DNA of 64,000 nt from Prorocentrum cordatum (GCA_963575745.1 CAUYUJ010003582.1:1-64000), one strand, 5' to 3'; shown: positions 42,442 to 52,169, counted from the first letter of the stretch. The notes: generated by a model from the letters alone, not told the origin. Translations and numbers: made by a program.

Positions 42442-43150
42442 GGTAGTGAGGTGGTGCTGGTGCTGGTTGGTGCTGGTGCTGGTGCTGGTGCTGGTGCTGG
42501 TGCTGGTGCTGGTGCTGGTGCTGGTGCTGGTTGTGGTGGTGGGTGGTGGTGGAGGTGGTGGTGGTGGTGGGGGCGGTGGTGGTGGTTGTGGTGGTGGTGG
42601 TGTGGTGGTTTGTTGTGGTGGTGGTGGTTGTGGTGGGGGTGGTGTGGTGGTGGTTTGGAGGTGGTGGTGGTGGTGGTGGTGTGTGGTGGTGGACGGTGGT
42701 GGTTGTGGCGGGTTGGGTTGTGGTGGTGTGGTGGTTTGTGGTGGTGTGGTGGTGGTTCGTGATGGTGGTGGTGGTGGTGGTGGTGGGTTGTGGTGGTGGC
42801 GGTGGTTTGTGGAGGTGGTGCTGGTGGTTGTGGTTGTGGTGGTGGTGGTGGTGTGATGGGATGGTGTTTTTTGTGGTGGTGGTGGGTTGTGCTGCTGGTA
42901 GCGGTGGTGGTTGTGGCGGCGGTGGTGGTGGCGTGGTAGAATGTGGTTGTGGTGGTGGTGGTGGTAGTGGTGGTGGGTTTTTGTGGTGGTGGTGGTGATA
43001 GTGAGTTGTGGTGGTGGTTGTGGTTGTGGTGGTGGTGGTGGCTGTGGTGGTGGTGGTGGTGGTTGTGTGGTAGGTTGGTGGTGGTGGTGGTGGGTTGAGG
43101 CGGTGGTGGTGGTGGTAGTGGTGGTGGTGGTGGTAGTAGTGGTGGTTTTA
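42411..43150. repeat. (GTT)n then (GGT)n microsatellite field
   Basis: GTT run, (GGTGCT)n at 42460-42530, then GGT/TGG triplets to 43150. Confidence 0.95.
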
Positions 43151-43560
43151 GTCGCTGCGTCCCCGCCGTCGCCGTCGCCAGCGCCGGTGTTGCTGCCCGC
43201 CGCCAGGGCCGGCGCCGGCGCTAGGGGGTGGGGGGGGTTTGAACCCCCCCCGTCGGCGCCAGGGGGTGGGGGGTTGAGCCCCCCCCCCCCTTAGGCTGTC
43301 TCTGGTCATCGTCGCTGGGTCCCCGCTGTTGGCGCTGCTGGCGCCGCTAGCGCCGGCGGTGCGGGGGGGGGGTTCGGGATGGGGGGGGGTTGGGGGGAGG
43401 GGAGTCCGCCTGGTTTTGATCGACGGCGCCGAGTGTTGGGGGGCCCCACCCCCCTGTTCGAAACGCGCCGCCGAATGTTCCCAAGGCAAGCGCCCGTGAA
43501 ACGCGTTCTCTCTGATGGTAGAAGCATGACTCTATTCGTGTTTCCCGACCGTCCTCCCTC
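43151..43560. other. Homopolymer-rich GC stretch
   Basis: GCCGGCGCTAGGGGGTGGGG and GGCGCCAGGGGGTGGGGGGT are a short duplication (near 43210 and 43252). No gene. Confidence 0.5.
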
Positions 43561-43937
43561 CGGAAATTAGATCGGGTCGGAGCGCGGTCGGATCGGGCTC
43601 CCGTGCGAGCATCGGGCCGCATCGGATCGTCGGGCTATCGGTGAAGCGGGTCGAGCCAGCCATAACGGACATCGAAACGGACCGGTCGCATCGAAATGGG
43701 CCTTGCCCCAACCCGTGTAACCCCTGTGCCCCCTTGCCGCCGAGGCCCGACCTACAGATTTCGCCAAGGTTAGGAGCAACCCCGGCCTTGGAGGGGTGCC
43801 CTTTGGTTCTGCGTGCCTTGGGTCCCCACCTCGGAGAATTCGTCGCGTTGGGCAGCTCCGTGTGGCCTCGGGGCGTCGGCGGCGGGGCCCATGTTTTTGA
43901 CCCGGGGTCCTGTGGCTATGGTTCGACGCGACTGTGT
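43561..43937. other. Unassigned
   Basis: GATCGGGTCGGAGC / GGTCGGATCGGGCTC words near 43570. No coding support. Confidence 0.4.
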
Positions 43938-44136
43938 TCGGGAGCGGAAAAGAGAGGGGTGATGACTAGGGGGGGTGGATATCATGGCGCGGGCCATGAT
44001 TTTTCCTCAGATTTCATGGCGCTTCTTCTTGTTTCATTGCGTCCCAGGCCCCCCCCCCCCCGCTGGGCCGCGCACGTGCCGCCGGTCATGATTTGCACCC
44101 CCCCCTCTTGGACACCCCCCTCTTGGCCGCTCCCGA
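43938..44136 (+). mobile_element. MITE family A, copy 2 (199 bp)
   Basis: Starts TCGGGAGCGGAAAAGAG and ends CTCTTGGCCGCTCCCGA. Internal ATATCATGGCGCGGGCCATG hairpin. The flanks share only TGT. Confidence 0.85.
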
Positions 44137-44139
44137 TGT

Positions 44140-44690
44140 GCGTGTGTGTGTGTGTGTGTCTGTGTGTGTGTGTGTGTGTTGTGTTGTGTTGTCCTGCGCG
44201 CCGGCCAATTGGCCATTCGGTTGCCCCGAGTTGCCACACACAGGAGCGGGCTGCCTCTGCCTCGCCGCCGCTGGAAAAGTGTGTGTCTGTCTCTGTGTGT
44301 GTGTGTCGTATGTTGTGGTGCGGTGCGGTGCGGTGTGGTGTGGTGTGGTGTGGTGTGGTGTTGTGCTGTGTTGTGCTGTGCTGTGTTGTGCTGTGCTGTG
44401 TTGTGCTGTGCTGTGTTGTGCTGTGTCGTGTATGTTTGTATGCGTTGTGTTGTGTTGTGTTGTGTTGTGCTGTGCTGTGTTGTGTTGTGCTGTGCTGTGT
44501 TGTGGTGTGGTGTGTTGTGCTGTGCTGTGCTGTGCTGTGCTTTGTGTGTGTGTGTGTGTTGTGTGTCGTGTATGTGTGTATGTGTTGTGTTGTGCTGTGC
44601 TGTGCTGTGCTGTGCTGTGCTGTGCTGTGCTGTGCTGTGTGTCGTGTCGTGTGTCGTGTCGTGTGTCGTGTCGTGTGTGTGTGTGTCTGT
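44140..44690. repeat. (TGTGC/TGTGT)n pentamer field
   Basis: (GT)n at 44137-44180, then TGTGCTGTGT, TGTGGTGTGG and TGTGTCGTG pentamers to 44690, broken once by GC-rich sequence (44195-44280). Both strands stay open across it, producing Cys/Val- and His/Thr-rich nonsense frames. Confidence 0.95.
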
Positions 44691-44799
44691 GTGTACAAGG
44701 GGCGGCCCGCCGTCGGCGGGCTCTCTCGCCCGCGCGCCTCTCCCCAAACCAATTTGTTGGGCTCTCTGGGATCGAGGACTGTGCGCTTTCCAACTCCAT

Positions 44800-44995
44800 C
44801 TCCTCCTCCTCCAGCTCCTCCTCCTCCCCGCCTCCTCCTCCTTCTCCTCCTTCTGCTCCTCCTTCTTCTGCTCCTCCTCCTTCTGCTCCTCTCCAGCTCC
44901 TCCTCCAGCTTCTCCCCCTCCTCCTCCTCCTCCTCCTCCTCCTCCTCCTCCTCCTCCTCCTCCTCCTCCTCCTCCTCCTCCAGCTCCTCCTTCTG
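44800..44995. repeat. (CTC)n microsatellite
   Basis: TCC/CTC triplets with CTTCTGCTCC variants, near-pure at 44920-44980. Confidence 0.95.
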
Positions 44996-45254
44996 TTGCC
45001 GTTGACCTCTGGGTCGAAAGCGACGCAGCCATCCTCCACCCCAGTGGGCTACGGCCCCTTGGGGGTGGGCTCACGCTAGACTCGTTCTGCCTGCCGGTGG
45101 TGGTGCTCGCGCTGAGACACTGGCGGCGGCCGCAGCCGACCCCCCAACCCCGCCTCCTGGCGGCGCTGTGCCACAAGGGAGGAGGTAAAACTACAGTTGT
45201 CGGTTGAAGGGGGTTGGAAAGAAACGCCCTCCAGCCTCGAACCTGATGTCGTTG

Positions 45255-45485
45255 TTTCAGACAGATGCGCGCGGCGTCTCGGCGAGAGCCACAGTTTGAA
45301 AACGACCTACCCTCCAGTGTTCAAACACCTGCAAATTTTTAAGACCAGTATGCGCGGCGCTAAGGTCAGGAACACATTTTGCAAACGACCCGCCCTCCAT
45401 TATTGAAATTGCTTACAGACGTTTAAGGCAAATGAATGCGGCACTAAGGCGAGAGCCACATTTGGAAAACCACGCGCCCTTACTT
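45255..45485. repeat. About 95-nt degenerate tandem repeat, 2-3 units
   Basis: GCGCGGCGTCTCGGCGAGAG, GCGCGGCGCTAAGGTCAGGA and GCGGCACTAAGGCGAGAGCC recur, each followed by ACA(T/G)TTTG.AAA and GCCCTCCA. Confidence 0.7.
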
Positions 45486-45519
45486 TGGAAACCACGCACT
45501 CTCAAGCTTCAGGATCGTA

Positions 45520-45690
45520 AGCGGTGAGGAAGTCTGCCTCCAGGGTGCCCTGGGTTTCTTGGGTTTTGAGGCTTTGGCCATGGAGAGCGCGACGTTCCCC
45601 CCCAAAAAGAATTGGACGTCCTGGGGTCTCAGGGTTGGGTTTCTCGTGGAAGATCTCTTGTGGTCGGGCCTCCACTGCACCCCATCCAGT
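45520..45690 (+). repeat. Dispersed repeat family F3, copy
   Basis: GCCTCCAGGGTGCCCTGGGT, TTCTTGGGTTTTGAGG, GTCTCAGGGTTGGGTTTCTC and AGATCTCTTGTGG. Matches 60270-60390. Confidence 0.75.
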
Positions 45691-45797
45691 GGCAGGGCGC
45701 GAGCTACACGGTGCTTGTGCTTTTGGCGACTTCGCGGGCCGCGGTCGGTCCGATCTCGTCCTGCAGCAGAGGGCGGAACGAGGACGGGGCGAGGGAG

Positions 45798-45930
45798 AGA
45801 ACGAGGACAGCAGGAGCAGGGAAAGCACCGTTCAGCCCGCGCCCTGTCCAGGCACGAGAACAGCAGGCACGAGAACAGCAGGAACAGGGAAAGCAACGAG
45901 AACAGCAGGAACAGGGAAAGCACCGTTCAG
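45798..45930. repeat. GAGAACAGCAGGAACAGGGA short tandem
   Basis: About five AACAGCAGG(A/C)-units of 15-30 bp. GGGAAAGCACCGTTCAGC occurs at both ends. Confidence 0.85.
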
Positions 45931-46009
45931 CTCGGACAGGCTATCCGGTCGGCTTCTCGGGACAGGATCGGGGCGGCGGCCAGCCGACCGGCGAGTGATT
46001 GTGGTCGCC

Positions 46010-46250
46010 CCCCTTCGATCCTCGATCTTCGAGCGTCGACCTTCGATCCTCGACCCTGCCCTCGATCCTCGACCTTCGATCCTTCGATCCTTCGATCCTC
46101 GATCTTCCGTCCTTCGATCCTTCGATCCTTCGAGCGTCGACCCTCGAGCGTCGACCTTCGATCCTCGATCCTTCGAGCGTCGGCCTTCGATCCTTCGATC
46201 CTTCGATCCTCGATCTTCCGTCCTTCGATCCTTCGATCCTCCGCCTCCTG
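46010..46250. repeat. CCTTCGATCCTTCGATCCT decamer-like repeat
   Basis: TTCGATCC units of 9-10 nt mixed with TTCGAGCGTCGACC. CCTCGATCTTCCGTCCTTCG occurs twice (near 46096, 46206). Confidence 0.9.
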
Positions 46251-46346
46251 GCCCGTGGCGGCCCCCGCGCGCGCCAGGTGGGCACCGCGCGGGAGTACCT
46301 CATCCAGAGGCCGCCGGGGGTACGGGTGGCCACGCAGGCGCAAGCA

Positions 46347-46539
46347 TCGGGAGCGGAAAAGAGGGGGGTGATGACTAGGGGGGGTGGATATCATGGCGCG
46401 GGCCATGAGATTTCCTCAGATTTCATGGCGCCTCTTCTTATTTCATTACGTCCCAGGCCCCGCCGCTGGGCCGCGCACATGCCGCCTGTCATGATCCGCA
46501 CACCCTCCTCTTGGACACCCCCCTCTTGGCCGCTCCCGA
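46347..46539 (+). mobile_element. MITE family A, copy 3 with perfect 9-bp target-site duplication
   Basis: TCGGGAGCGGAAAAGAGGGG on the left and its near reverse complement CCCCTCTTGGCCGCTCCCGA on the right. GCGCAAGCA flanks it directly at 46338-46346 and 46540-46548. A 9-bp duplication with TIRs is what Mutator-like (MULE) elements produce. The 193-bp body holds the ATATCATGGC palindrome and no coding sequence. Confidence 0.9.
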
Positions 46540-46576
46540 GCGCAAGCAGGGGCGAAGCGTCCTGGCGTCCCCAGAG

Positions 46577-46763
46577 TCAAGTCGGGCTTGTCCCTCTACA
46601 GGAGGAGTAGTCAGAAACAGTCAGAACGGGGAATATGCAGACACAGTCAACAAACAGGCTGGGGACTATTTTTTGAGCATTTCTGTGTCATTTGGGAGTC
46701 TTCTTTGTGTATTTTCATTTTACGTCGAAACTCCCCCTGTAGGGGGGGACACGCCCGACTTGA
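46577..46763 (+). mobile_element. MITE family B, complete copy (187 bp)
   Basis: Left TCAAGTCGGGCTTGTCCCTC…TACAGG and right (reverse complement) TCAAGTCGGGCGTGTCCCCC…TACAGG form inverted termini of about 30 bp. AT-rich interior. No clear target duplication. It lies only 37 bp after the family A copy. Confidence 0.8.
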
Positions 46764-47157
46764 GCCTGGAGGCCCACCAGAGAAATAATGTTCTAAGAGC
46801 CTCTGGTTGTCTGCACGAACTGTTGTGCGAACACTTCTGGCGGACACTGCCTTGTTGCAGTCATTGGGTTTTCAAGGACATTGTTTTATGTTTCAAAACA
46901 TTCTCGAGTTCGAAGAACATGTCGTGGTAGGCCTATAGAAATGCCGGGACGGTCGGCCCCTGCTCAACAAACGAGGGTCAGTCAGAGCGCCTGATCTTGC
47001 AGGACCCTGCAGGGCCAGGGGCGCACTGACCCGGGGTCAGGGCGCAGGGCCCTGCAGGCTCCCGCAGGATCTCGCAGGGCCTTGCGACGCCCGACGGACC
47101 CTGGTTTGGACGGACCCGGGACAGCACCCAGACCTTCGCCGTCTCGACTTCACTATC
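46764..47157. other. No gene
   Basis: 46990-47090 is a degenerate GCAGGGCC/CTGCAGG short repeat. The remainder is unassigned. Confidence 0.5.
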
Positions 47158-47275
47158 CCGGGACTGGCTCTTCATCCCGAGTTGTTCCCTGACGGTCCCG
47201 AGGCCCGGCAGGGGCCCCGAAAGGCCGACATCTACGAAAAACCGCCGTCCCGATTTTTGTCGACACACCCGATGC
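47158..47275 (-). repeat. Dispersed repeat family F4, inverted copy
   Basis: The reverse complement gives GGGGCCCCTGCCGGGCCTCG, GGACCGTCAGGGAACA and a terminal GGGATGAA, matching 7255-7330. Confidence 0.65.
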
Positions 47276-47439
47276 CTGGGCAGATCCCCGGAGGCTGACC
47301 GAGCTCGCGAAGAACAGCGCGTCCTCCAAGCCCACGACGAGCCCCCTCGCGAGCCCCGCCAAGAACGGCGAGCCCGCCGCGTAAGGGGGGCGGCGACCGT
47401 CGCTCCCGCCCCTCCAGGGGGCAGCGTGGCGGGGGGCAG

Positions 47440-47860
47440 GTCTTCGAGGAGTTCGAGGCTTTCGCACGTGGCAGGGGTTCGTAATTCGAGGTGTTCGAGG
47501 TTTTCGAGGCTCTCGCGCGTGGCCAGGGCTCGTAATTCAGGGTTTCCGAGGTGTTCGAGGCTTTCGCACGTGACCAGCGTTCGTAATTCGAGGTGTCCGC
47601 GGTGTTCGAGGCTTTCGCACGTGACCAGGGTTCGTAATTTGAGGTGTTCGAGGTGTTAGGCGTTCGCACGTGACCAGGGTTCGTAATTCGAGGTGTTGGA
47701 GGTTTTCGAGGCGTTCGCACGTGGCCAGGGTTTGCAATTTGAGGTGTTCGAGGTGTTCGAGGCTTTCGCACGTGGCCAGGGTTCGTAATTCGAGGTGTTC
47801 GAGGTGTTCGAGGCTTTCGCACGTGGCCAGGGTTCGTAATTGGAGGTTCAGACGATCTCA
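47440..47860. repeat. About 50-nt tandem array, 8 units
   Basis: CTTTCGCACGTGGCCAGGGT TCGTAATTCGAGGTGTTCGA-type units at 49-54-bp spacing (CGCACGTG near 47463, 47563, 47617, 47665, 47717, 47767, 47817). Confidence 0.95.
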
Positions 47861-47967
47861 AACATGATCAAGGCGGCGTGATTCTAGCCTCGACCTGCCT
47901 GACACCCAATCTACTTTCAACGCCTTCCTGCTTCATGTTTCTGCGTACTTCTTCCGACCGATGGGTA

Positions 47968-48175
47968 CTATCGGAGGCCTAGAGGTTGACACCAACACCA
48001 ATATCGGCGGTGCCTCCATGGAGGGAAGAAGATCCCTGTCTTGCTGATGGTGGTAATATTATGGCTTCCAAGGTGGCCGAAATATTACCACCAACACCGA
48101 AATCTAGGATCACCTTCCCCCTGTGGAGGCAACCCCCTGTGTTGGTGCTGGTGCCGATTTCCAGGCCTCCGATAC
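47968..48175. mobile_element. Foldback MITE flanked by TA (208 bp)
   Basis: Left end CTATCGGAGGCCT and right end AGGCCTCCGATAC are near-perfect inverted repeats, bounded by TA on both sides (47966-47967, 48176-48177). Imperfect pairing continues inward for about 60 bp (CACCAACACCAA / TTGGTGCTGGTG). The centre holds a perfect 12-bp stem, GGTGGTAATATT (48049-48060) / AATATTACCACC (48081-48092). A TA duplication is the mark of Tc1/mariner-type (Stowaway-like) elements. No coding capacity. Confidence 0.82.
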
Positions 48176-48335
48176 TAGTGTCTCCTCCTGCGTCCCATGG
48201 GCTCCCCCCCCCCATCACGCTGCCCACCATCCGCCTCTGCCCGCCCGAGCGTCGCGAAGCGAGCCTGCGGCGGGCGGGTGCGGCAGCGTCTCGGCGAGGG
48301 CTGCAGAAGCGCTCAGGGCAAGGCGGGCACAAACG

Positions 48336-48560
48336 CCTCCGCCTCCTCCTCCTCCTCCTCCTCCTCCTCCTCCTCGGGAGGGGCAGGAGGAGGAGGAGGA
48401 GGAGGACGGAGGAGGAGGAGGAGGAGGAGGAGGAGGGAGGAGGAGGAGGAGAAGAAGGAGCAGGAGGAGAGCACGAGGAGGAGGAGGAGGATGAAGACGA
48501 GGAGGAGGAGGCCGAGGAGGAGGAGGAGGAGGAGGAGGAGGAGGAGGAGGGCGCAGGGGA
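48336..48560. repeat. (CTC)n switching to (GAG)n
   Basis: CTC triplets at 48338-48375 are followed after about 15 bp by GAG triplets at 48388-48550, so the tract can pair with itself. Confidence 0.95.
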
Positions 48561-48660
48561 GGGGGGAGGCCTCTTAGAAGCACCCCCGCTTCTCAGAAGG
48601 CGCGGGCCTCATCGGTGGATTCAGGGCAAGCGCCTTCGAGGAAGCAGCCTTCTTGTAAGA

Positions 48661-48705
48661 TGCATCGCCGATGCATCGGCGATGCATTGGCGATGCGGCG
48701 CGATC
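48661..48705. repeat. GATGCATCGCC 9-12-nt repeat
   Basis: GCATCGCCGATGCATCGGCG and GATGCGGCGCGATCC, the wording of the 52170 foldback element; probably one decayed end of it. Confidence 0.6.
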
Positions 48706-48984
48706 CCCAGGCCCCAGCTAACCGCAACCCGCGGATAATAAAGCATCCCCCCGTTTACCCTTGTATCTGGTTATAGACGGGATTGAATGTGGTTGAATTC
48801 CCCCTCACAGGCGGGGAGGCTGAACTTTGCGATCCATCCAAAGTTCCTATCGTAGCACTGATCTTCGGGAAGATCGATTCAGACCTCCTGACATCGATAT
48901 CCCCGGGAATACGCTTGTATTATCCTCCCTGGACCCCGAGCTTTCGCATCCCCAGGGGATGATTCTCACGGGCACACGGTCACG
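48706..48984. other. Unassigned, no gene
   Basis: Balanced composition; no feature recognised. Confidence 0.4.
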
Positions 48985-49190
48985 AGGAGGATGAGGGAGG
49001 AGGAGGAGGGAGGAGGAGGACGAGGAGGAGGAGGACGAGGAGGAGGAGGGAGAGCAGGAGGAGGAGGAGGAGGAGGAGGAGGAGGAGGAGGAGGAGGAGG
49101 AGGAGGAGGAGGAGGGAGAGCAGGAGGAGCAGGAGGAGGAGGAGGAGGACGAGGAGGAGGAGGACGAGGAGGAGGAGGATGAGGAGGCCT
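48985..49190. repeat. (GAG)n microsatellite
   Basis: GGA/GAG triplets with ACGAGGAGGAGG interruptions at both ends. Confidence 0.95.
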
Positions 49191-49340
49191 CTGCTGGCCC
49201 CCGCCTGGAGCCCTGCAGCCCTCGGCCCTCGAGGGCTGCCCCGCTCCCGCGCGCGCCGCGCGTGCCCCCGCCTCCGTCCTCGAGGCCGCCGGGGGCGGCC
49301 GGAGAGGCCGGGGAGACGCCTGCAATAGGCGTCTAGCGCC

Positions 49341-49716
49341 GCGCTGCCCTCCTCGCGCGCAGGGGCCCCGCGCGCGCGCTCGCCCTTCGGGGGCGGCACA
49401 GAAGGGGGTGACGACTAGGGGGGGGTGGATATCTCTGGACGCCTGAGATGGGCACAGGAAGAATGGGTACGATGCCCGACAGCAGTTCCTGTTCATTCTG
49501 AGCAGGATTCGCTGTCCGCGCCGCCGCGGCCTGTGTCCATTCGAGACAGAAGGCCGCCTGCCCAACAGCGGCCGCTGTTGGTTTGGGACAACATTTGTTG
49601 TTGGGCATTGTACCCATTTTTTCCGTACCCATTTCGGGCGTCCAAAGCCCTCCTCGCGCCCAGGGGCCCCGCGCGCGCTCGCCCTTTCGGGGGCGGAAAA
49701 GAGGGGGGTGACGACT
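49341..49716. repeat. Duplicated block with family A left-end fragments
   Basis: CCTCCTCGCGC.CAGGGGCC, CGCGCGCTCGCC and GGGGGCGG.A.AGAAGGGGG occur at 49339-49420 and 49648-49716, each running into GTGACGACTA, the left part of MITE family A. The foldback unit 49438-49642 sits between them. Confidence 0.7.
49438..49642. mobile_element. 205-bp inverted-repeat unit
   Basis: GACGCCTGAGATGGGCAC … GGGTACGATGCCC … (left) pairs with GGGCATTGTACCC … GTACCCATTTCGGGCGTC (right) over about 48 bp with some transition differences. No target duplication; interior GC-rich. MITE or rearranged palindrome. Confidence 0.65.
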
Positions 49717-49734
49717 ACAGTCGGGGCCCCGAAT

Positions 49735-50276
49735 CATCAGGGGTGACTCGGGTCAGGGCTATAACTCGGGTTCGTTTTTCGGGGGTCCGAACCCGATTTG
49801 CCCCAGACCCGAGTTACCCCGGATAACTCGGGCGTCCAGAGCCCCACATCATCAGGGGTAACTCGGGTCAGGGCTAACTCGGGTTCCTTTTCGGGAGTCC
49901 GAACCCGATTTACCCCGGACCCGAGTTACCCCGGATAACTCGGGCGTCCAGAGCCCCACATCATCAGGGTTAACTCGGGTCAGGGCTAACTCGGGTTCCT
50001 TTTTCGGGGATCCAAACCCGAGTCACCCGGACCCGAGTTACCCCGGATAATTCGGGCGTCCAGAGCCCCACATCATCAGGGGTGACTCGGGTCAGGGCTA
50101 ACTCGGGTTCTTTTTTCGGGAATCCGAACCCGACTTACCCCGGACCCGAGTTACCCCGGATAACTTGGGCGTCCAGAGCCCCACATCATCAGGGGTAACT
50201 CGGGTCAGGGCTAACTCGGGTTCCTTTTTCGGGAATCCGAACCCGACTTACCCCGGACCCGAGTTCCCCGGATAAC
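49735..50276. repeat. 112-nt self-complementary tandem array, about 5 units
   Basis: CCCCACATCATCAGGGGTAA recurs every 112-113 bp (ATCAGG at 49851, 49963, 50075, 50188). Each unit holds direct and inverted ACTCGGGT/ACCCGAGT words, including the stem CCCGAGTTA / TAACTCGGG around CCCCGGA. Confidence 0.95.
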
Positions 50277-50466
50277 TCGGGCGCCCGAGAAAAGAGGGGG
50301 GTGATGACTAGGGGGAGGATATCAGGGCGTGGGCCATGATATTTCCCCAGATTTCATGGCGCCTCTTCCTGTTTCATTACGTCCCTGGCCCCCCCGCTGG
50401 GCCGCGCACGTGCCGCCGGTCATGATTACCCCCCCCTTTTGGACACCCCCCTCTTGGCCGCTCCCG
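50277..50466 (+). mobile_element. MITE family A, copy 4 (left terminus altered)
   Basis: The body from AAAAGAGGGGGGTGATGACT to CTCTTGGCCGCTCCCGA matches the other copies. The first bases read TCGGGCGCCCGAG, merged with the end of the 112-nt array. Confidence 0.8.
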
Positions 50467-50689
50467 AGCCCTGGAGGCGGGGAGCTGCCCACAACCACCC
50501 GGACCTCCAGCGTGCCGGCCAAGATCCAGACTCTTTTTGAGTTTTTCCCCAGCATCCGGTGGTGTCGGGTCCTCGTTTTGAAGAGACGGTCCCCGCGTCT
50601 CCTTCCTTCCTTCCTTCCTTCCGTCCTTCCTCCTTCCTCCTCCCCCTCCTCCCTCCTCCCTGCGTTTCACCGACCCAGCATAGCGCTTG

Positions 50690-50960
50690 GTAGCCCCATA
50701 ATTAGGGAGCTCCACCGAAGGCACCAGTGCGACCGAGCGCATGGGTCACCCACACCCATTTGGGCATACCCCTCATACGTTTCGTGGCCCCATGGTGAGC
50801 TCCACCGAAGGCCACAGTGCCACCGCCCGCATGCGTCACCCACAGCCATTTCGGCACACACCTCACACGTTTCGTGGCCCCATAGGGAGTTCCACCGAAG
50901 GCCTCAGTGCCACCGCCCGCATGCGTCACCCACACCCATTTCGGCACAGCACCCCGCCGC
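50690..50960 (-). repeat. R90 relatives, 3 units, inverted relative to 17880
   Basis: GAGCTCCACCGAAGGC.CCAG, CGCATGCGTCACCCACACCC and CATACGTTTCGTGGCCCCAT at 90-bp spacing. Confidence 0.85.
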
Positions 50961-50997
50961 CAGACGGTGGTTGTCGGAGGTGGATAGACCTTCTACC

Positions 50998-51128
50998 CTG
51001 ACACGTCGATTAAGGAATCGGCCGTTCTCGGTTCGCGGGAGGGCGCCGCGGCCGTCATGTTTGCGGGTCCAGGTCCGCCGGTTTCGGTCCCAGGCCGTCT
51101 TCATTGAAGGGAGGTTCACTAAAGTCAG
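50998..51128 (+). repeat. Dispersed repeat family F1, diverged copy
   Basis: GACACGTCGATTAAGGAATC, GCGGGAGGGCGCCGCGGCCG and AGGTTCACTAAAG. About 75% like 8498-8625. Confidence 0.7.
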
Positions 51129-51131
51129 GAG

Positions 51132-51322
51132 AGAAAGAACCACACAGACACAATTAATCGTCGATTTCCCAGAATATAAGAAAATATGGGAAGTGGGGGG
51201 AAAACAGAAACCCAGAATATATATATATATATATATACATATGTATATATATATAAATGTGAAAATAGGGGGAATATCTTTATTTGTGTGTATTTATTTG
51301 TGTGTCCCAGGGCCCCTTCATA
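51132..51322 (+). repeat. Dispersed AT-rich repeat family F2, copy 2
   Basis: GAACCACACAGACACAATTA to TGTGTGTCCCAGGGCCCCTT. It carries an inserted (AT)n run at 51218-51255 absent from the other copies. Confidence 0.85.
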
Positions 51323-51344
51323 AAGGGAGGTTTACTAACGGGAG

Positions 51345-51530
51345 CAGGAGGAGGAGCAGGATGAGGAGGAGGAGGATGAGGAGGAGCAGGAGGAGCAGGA
51401 GGAGCAGGAGGAGCAGGAGGAGGAGGAGGAGGAGGAGGAGGAGGAGCAGGAGGAGCAGGAGGAGCAGGAGGAGGAGGAGGAGGAGGAGGAGGAGAAGGAG
51501 GAGCAGGAGGAGAATGAGGAGCAGGAGGTT
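51345..51530. repeat. (GAG)n / (GGAGCA)n microsatellite
   Basis: GGAGGAGCAGGAGGAGCAGG mixed with pure GGA triplets. GAGGTTTACTAAAGGGAGGT follows it. Confidence 0.95.
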
Positions 51531-51689
51531 TACTAAAGGGAGGTCTGTCCACCACCGAGGTTGCGAAGAAGTCCCCGCCTCCCGGCGCTCGGGCCTCCGG
51601 GGGGGCGGCCCGCCTGACTCTCCCGGGCCTCCGACGTTCTTGTTCTGCTGCTTCCGCCGGCGGCCTCCGGGGACCGCTCCGGCGCCCAG

Positions 51690-51868
51690 GACAGTCGGGG
51701 GCGGACAGAACCCCCAACAGTGACACGTCGATTAGTGAATTGTCCGTTTTCGGTTCTCGAGAGGGCGCCGCGGCCGTTATTTTCCAGGCTTGCGCCCGCC
51801 AGGTTTGGGCTTCAGGTCGTTTTCACTAAACCACGTTTTACTACAGGGAGGTCTGTCCATCCCCGAGA
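51690..51868 (+). repeat. Dispersed repeat family F1, copy 2
   Basis: Near-identical to 8470-8645 over its whole length, including GCTTGCGCCCGCCAGGTTTG and AACCACGTTTTACTA. Confidence 0.9.
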
Positions 51869-52018
51869 CAGTCGTCCAGGCCTCCCAGATGGGGTCGGAG
51901 TAGAAAGGGGGCCAGGACAAGCATCTATGCCTCCCAGATGGGGTCCAGGACAATCATCTATAGGCCTCCCAGATGGGGCCGAGCGAAGGGGGGGGTTGGG
52001 AAAGGGGGGGGTACGACA

Positions 52019-52092
52019 TCTGCTGCGTGCAGCTGGTTTCGGCCCCACCGAGGGGCCCATTCCTCGATACATAGCCGCCTCCAGCGCCGGGA
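52019..52092 (+). repeat. Dispersed repeat F5, copy 2
   Basis: TCTGCTGCGTGCAGCTGGTT, CGGCCCCACCGAGGGGCCCA and ATACATAGCCGCCTCC. As at 8002-8082. Confidence 0.8.
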
Positions 52093-52169
52093 GGCGCCGG
52101 GAAAATCAGCTACGTGAGCTGATTCTCAAACCCCCCCTTTGCTATCCCCCCCTTTCGCCCGGCCCGATA

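Noticed and set aside
44140-44700. Cys/Val-rich and His/Thr/Gln-rich frames of 250-450 aa
   Set aside because: Produced by the TGTGC/TGTGT pentamer repeat; both strands are open simultaneously.
50329-51723. 464-aa + strand frame
   Set aside because: It crosses MITE A, R90 relatives, family F2 and a (GAG)n tract, so it is a chance concatenation of repeats.
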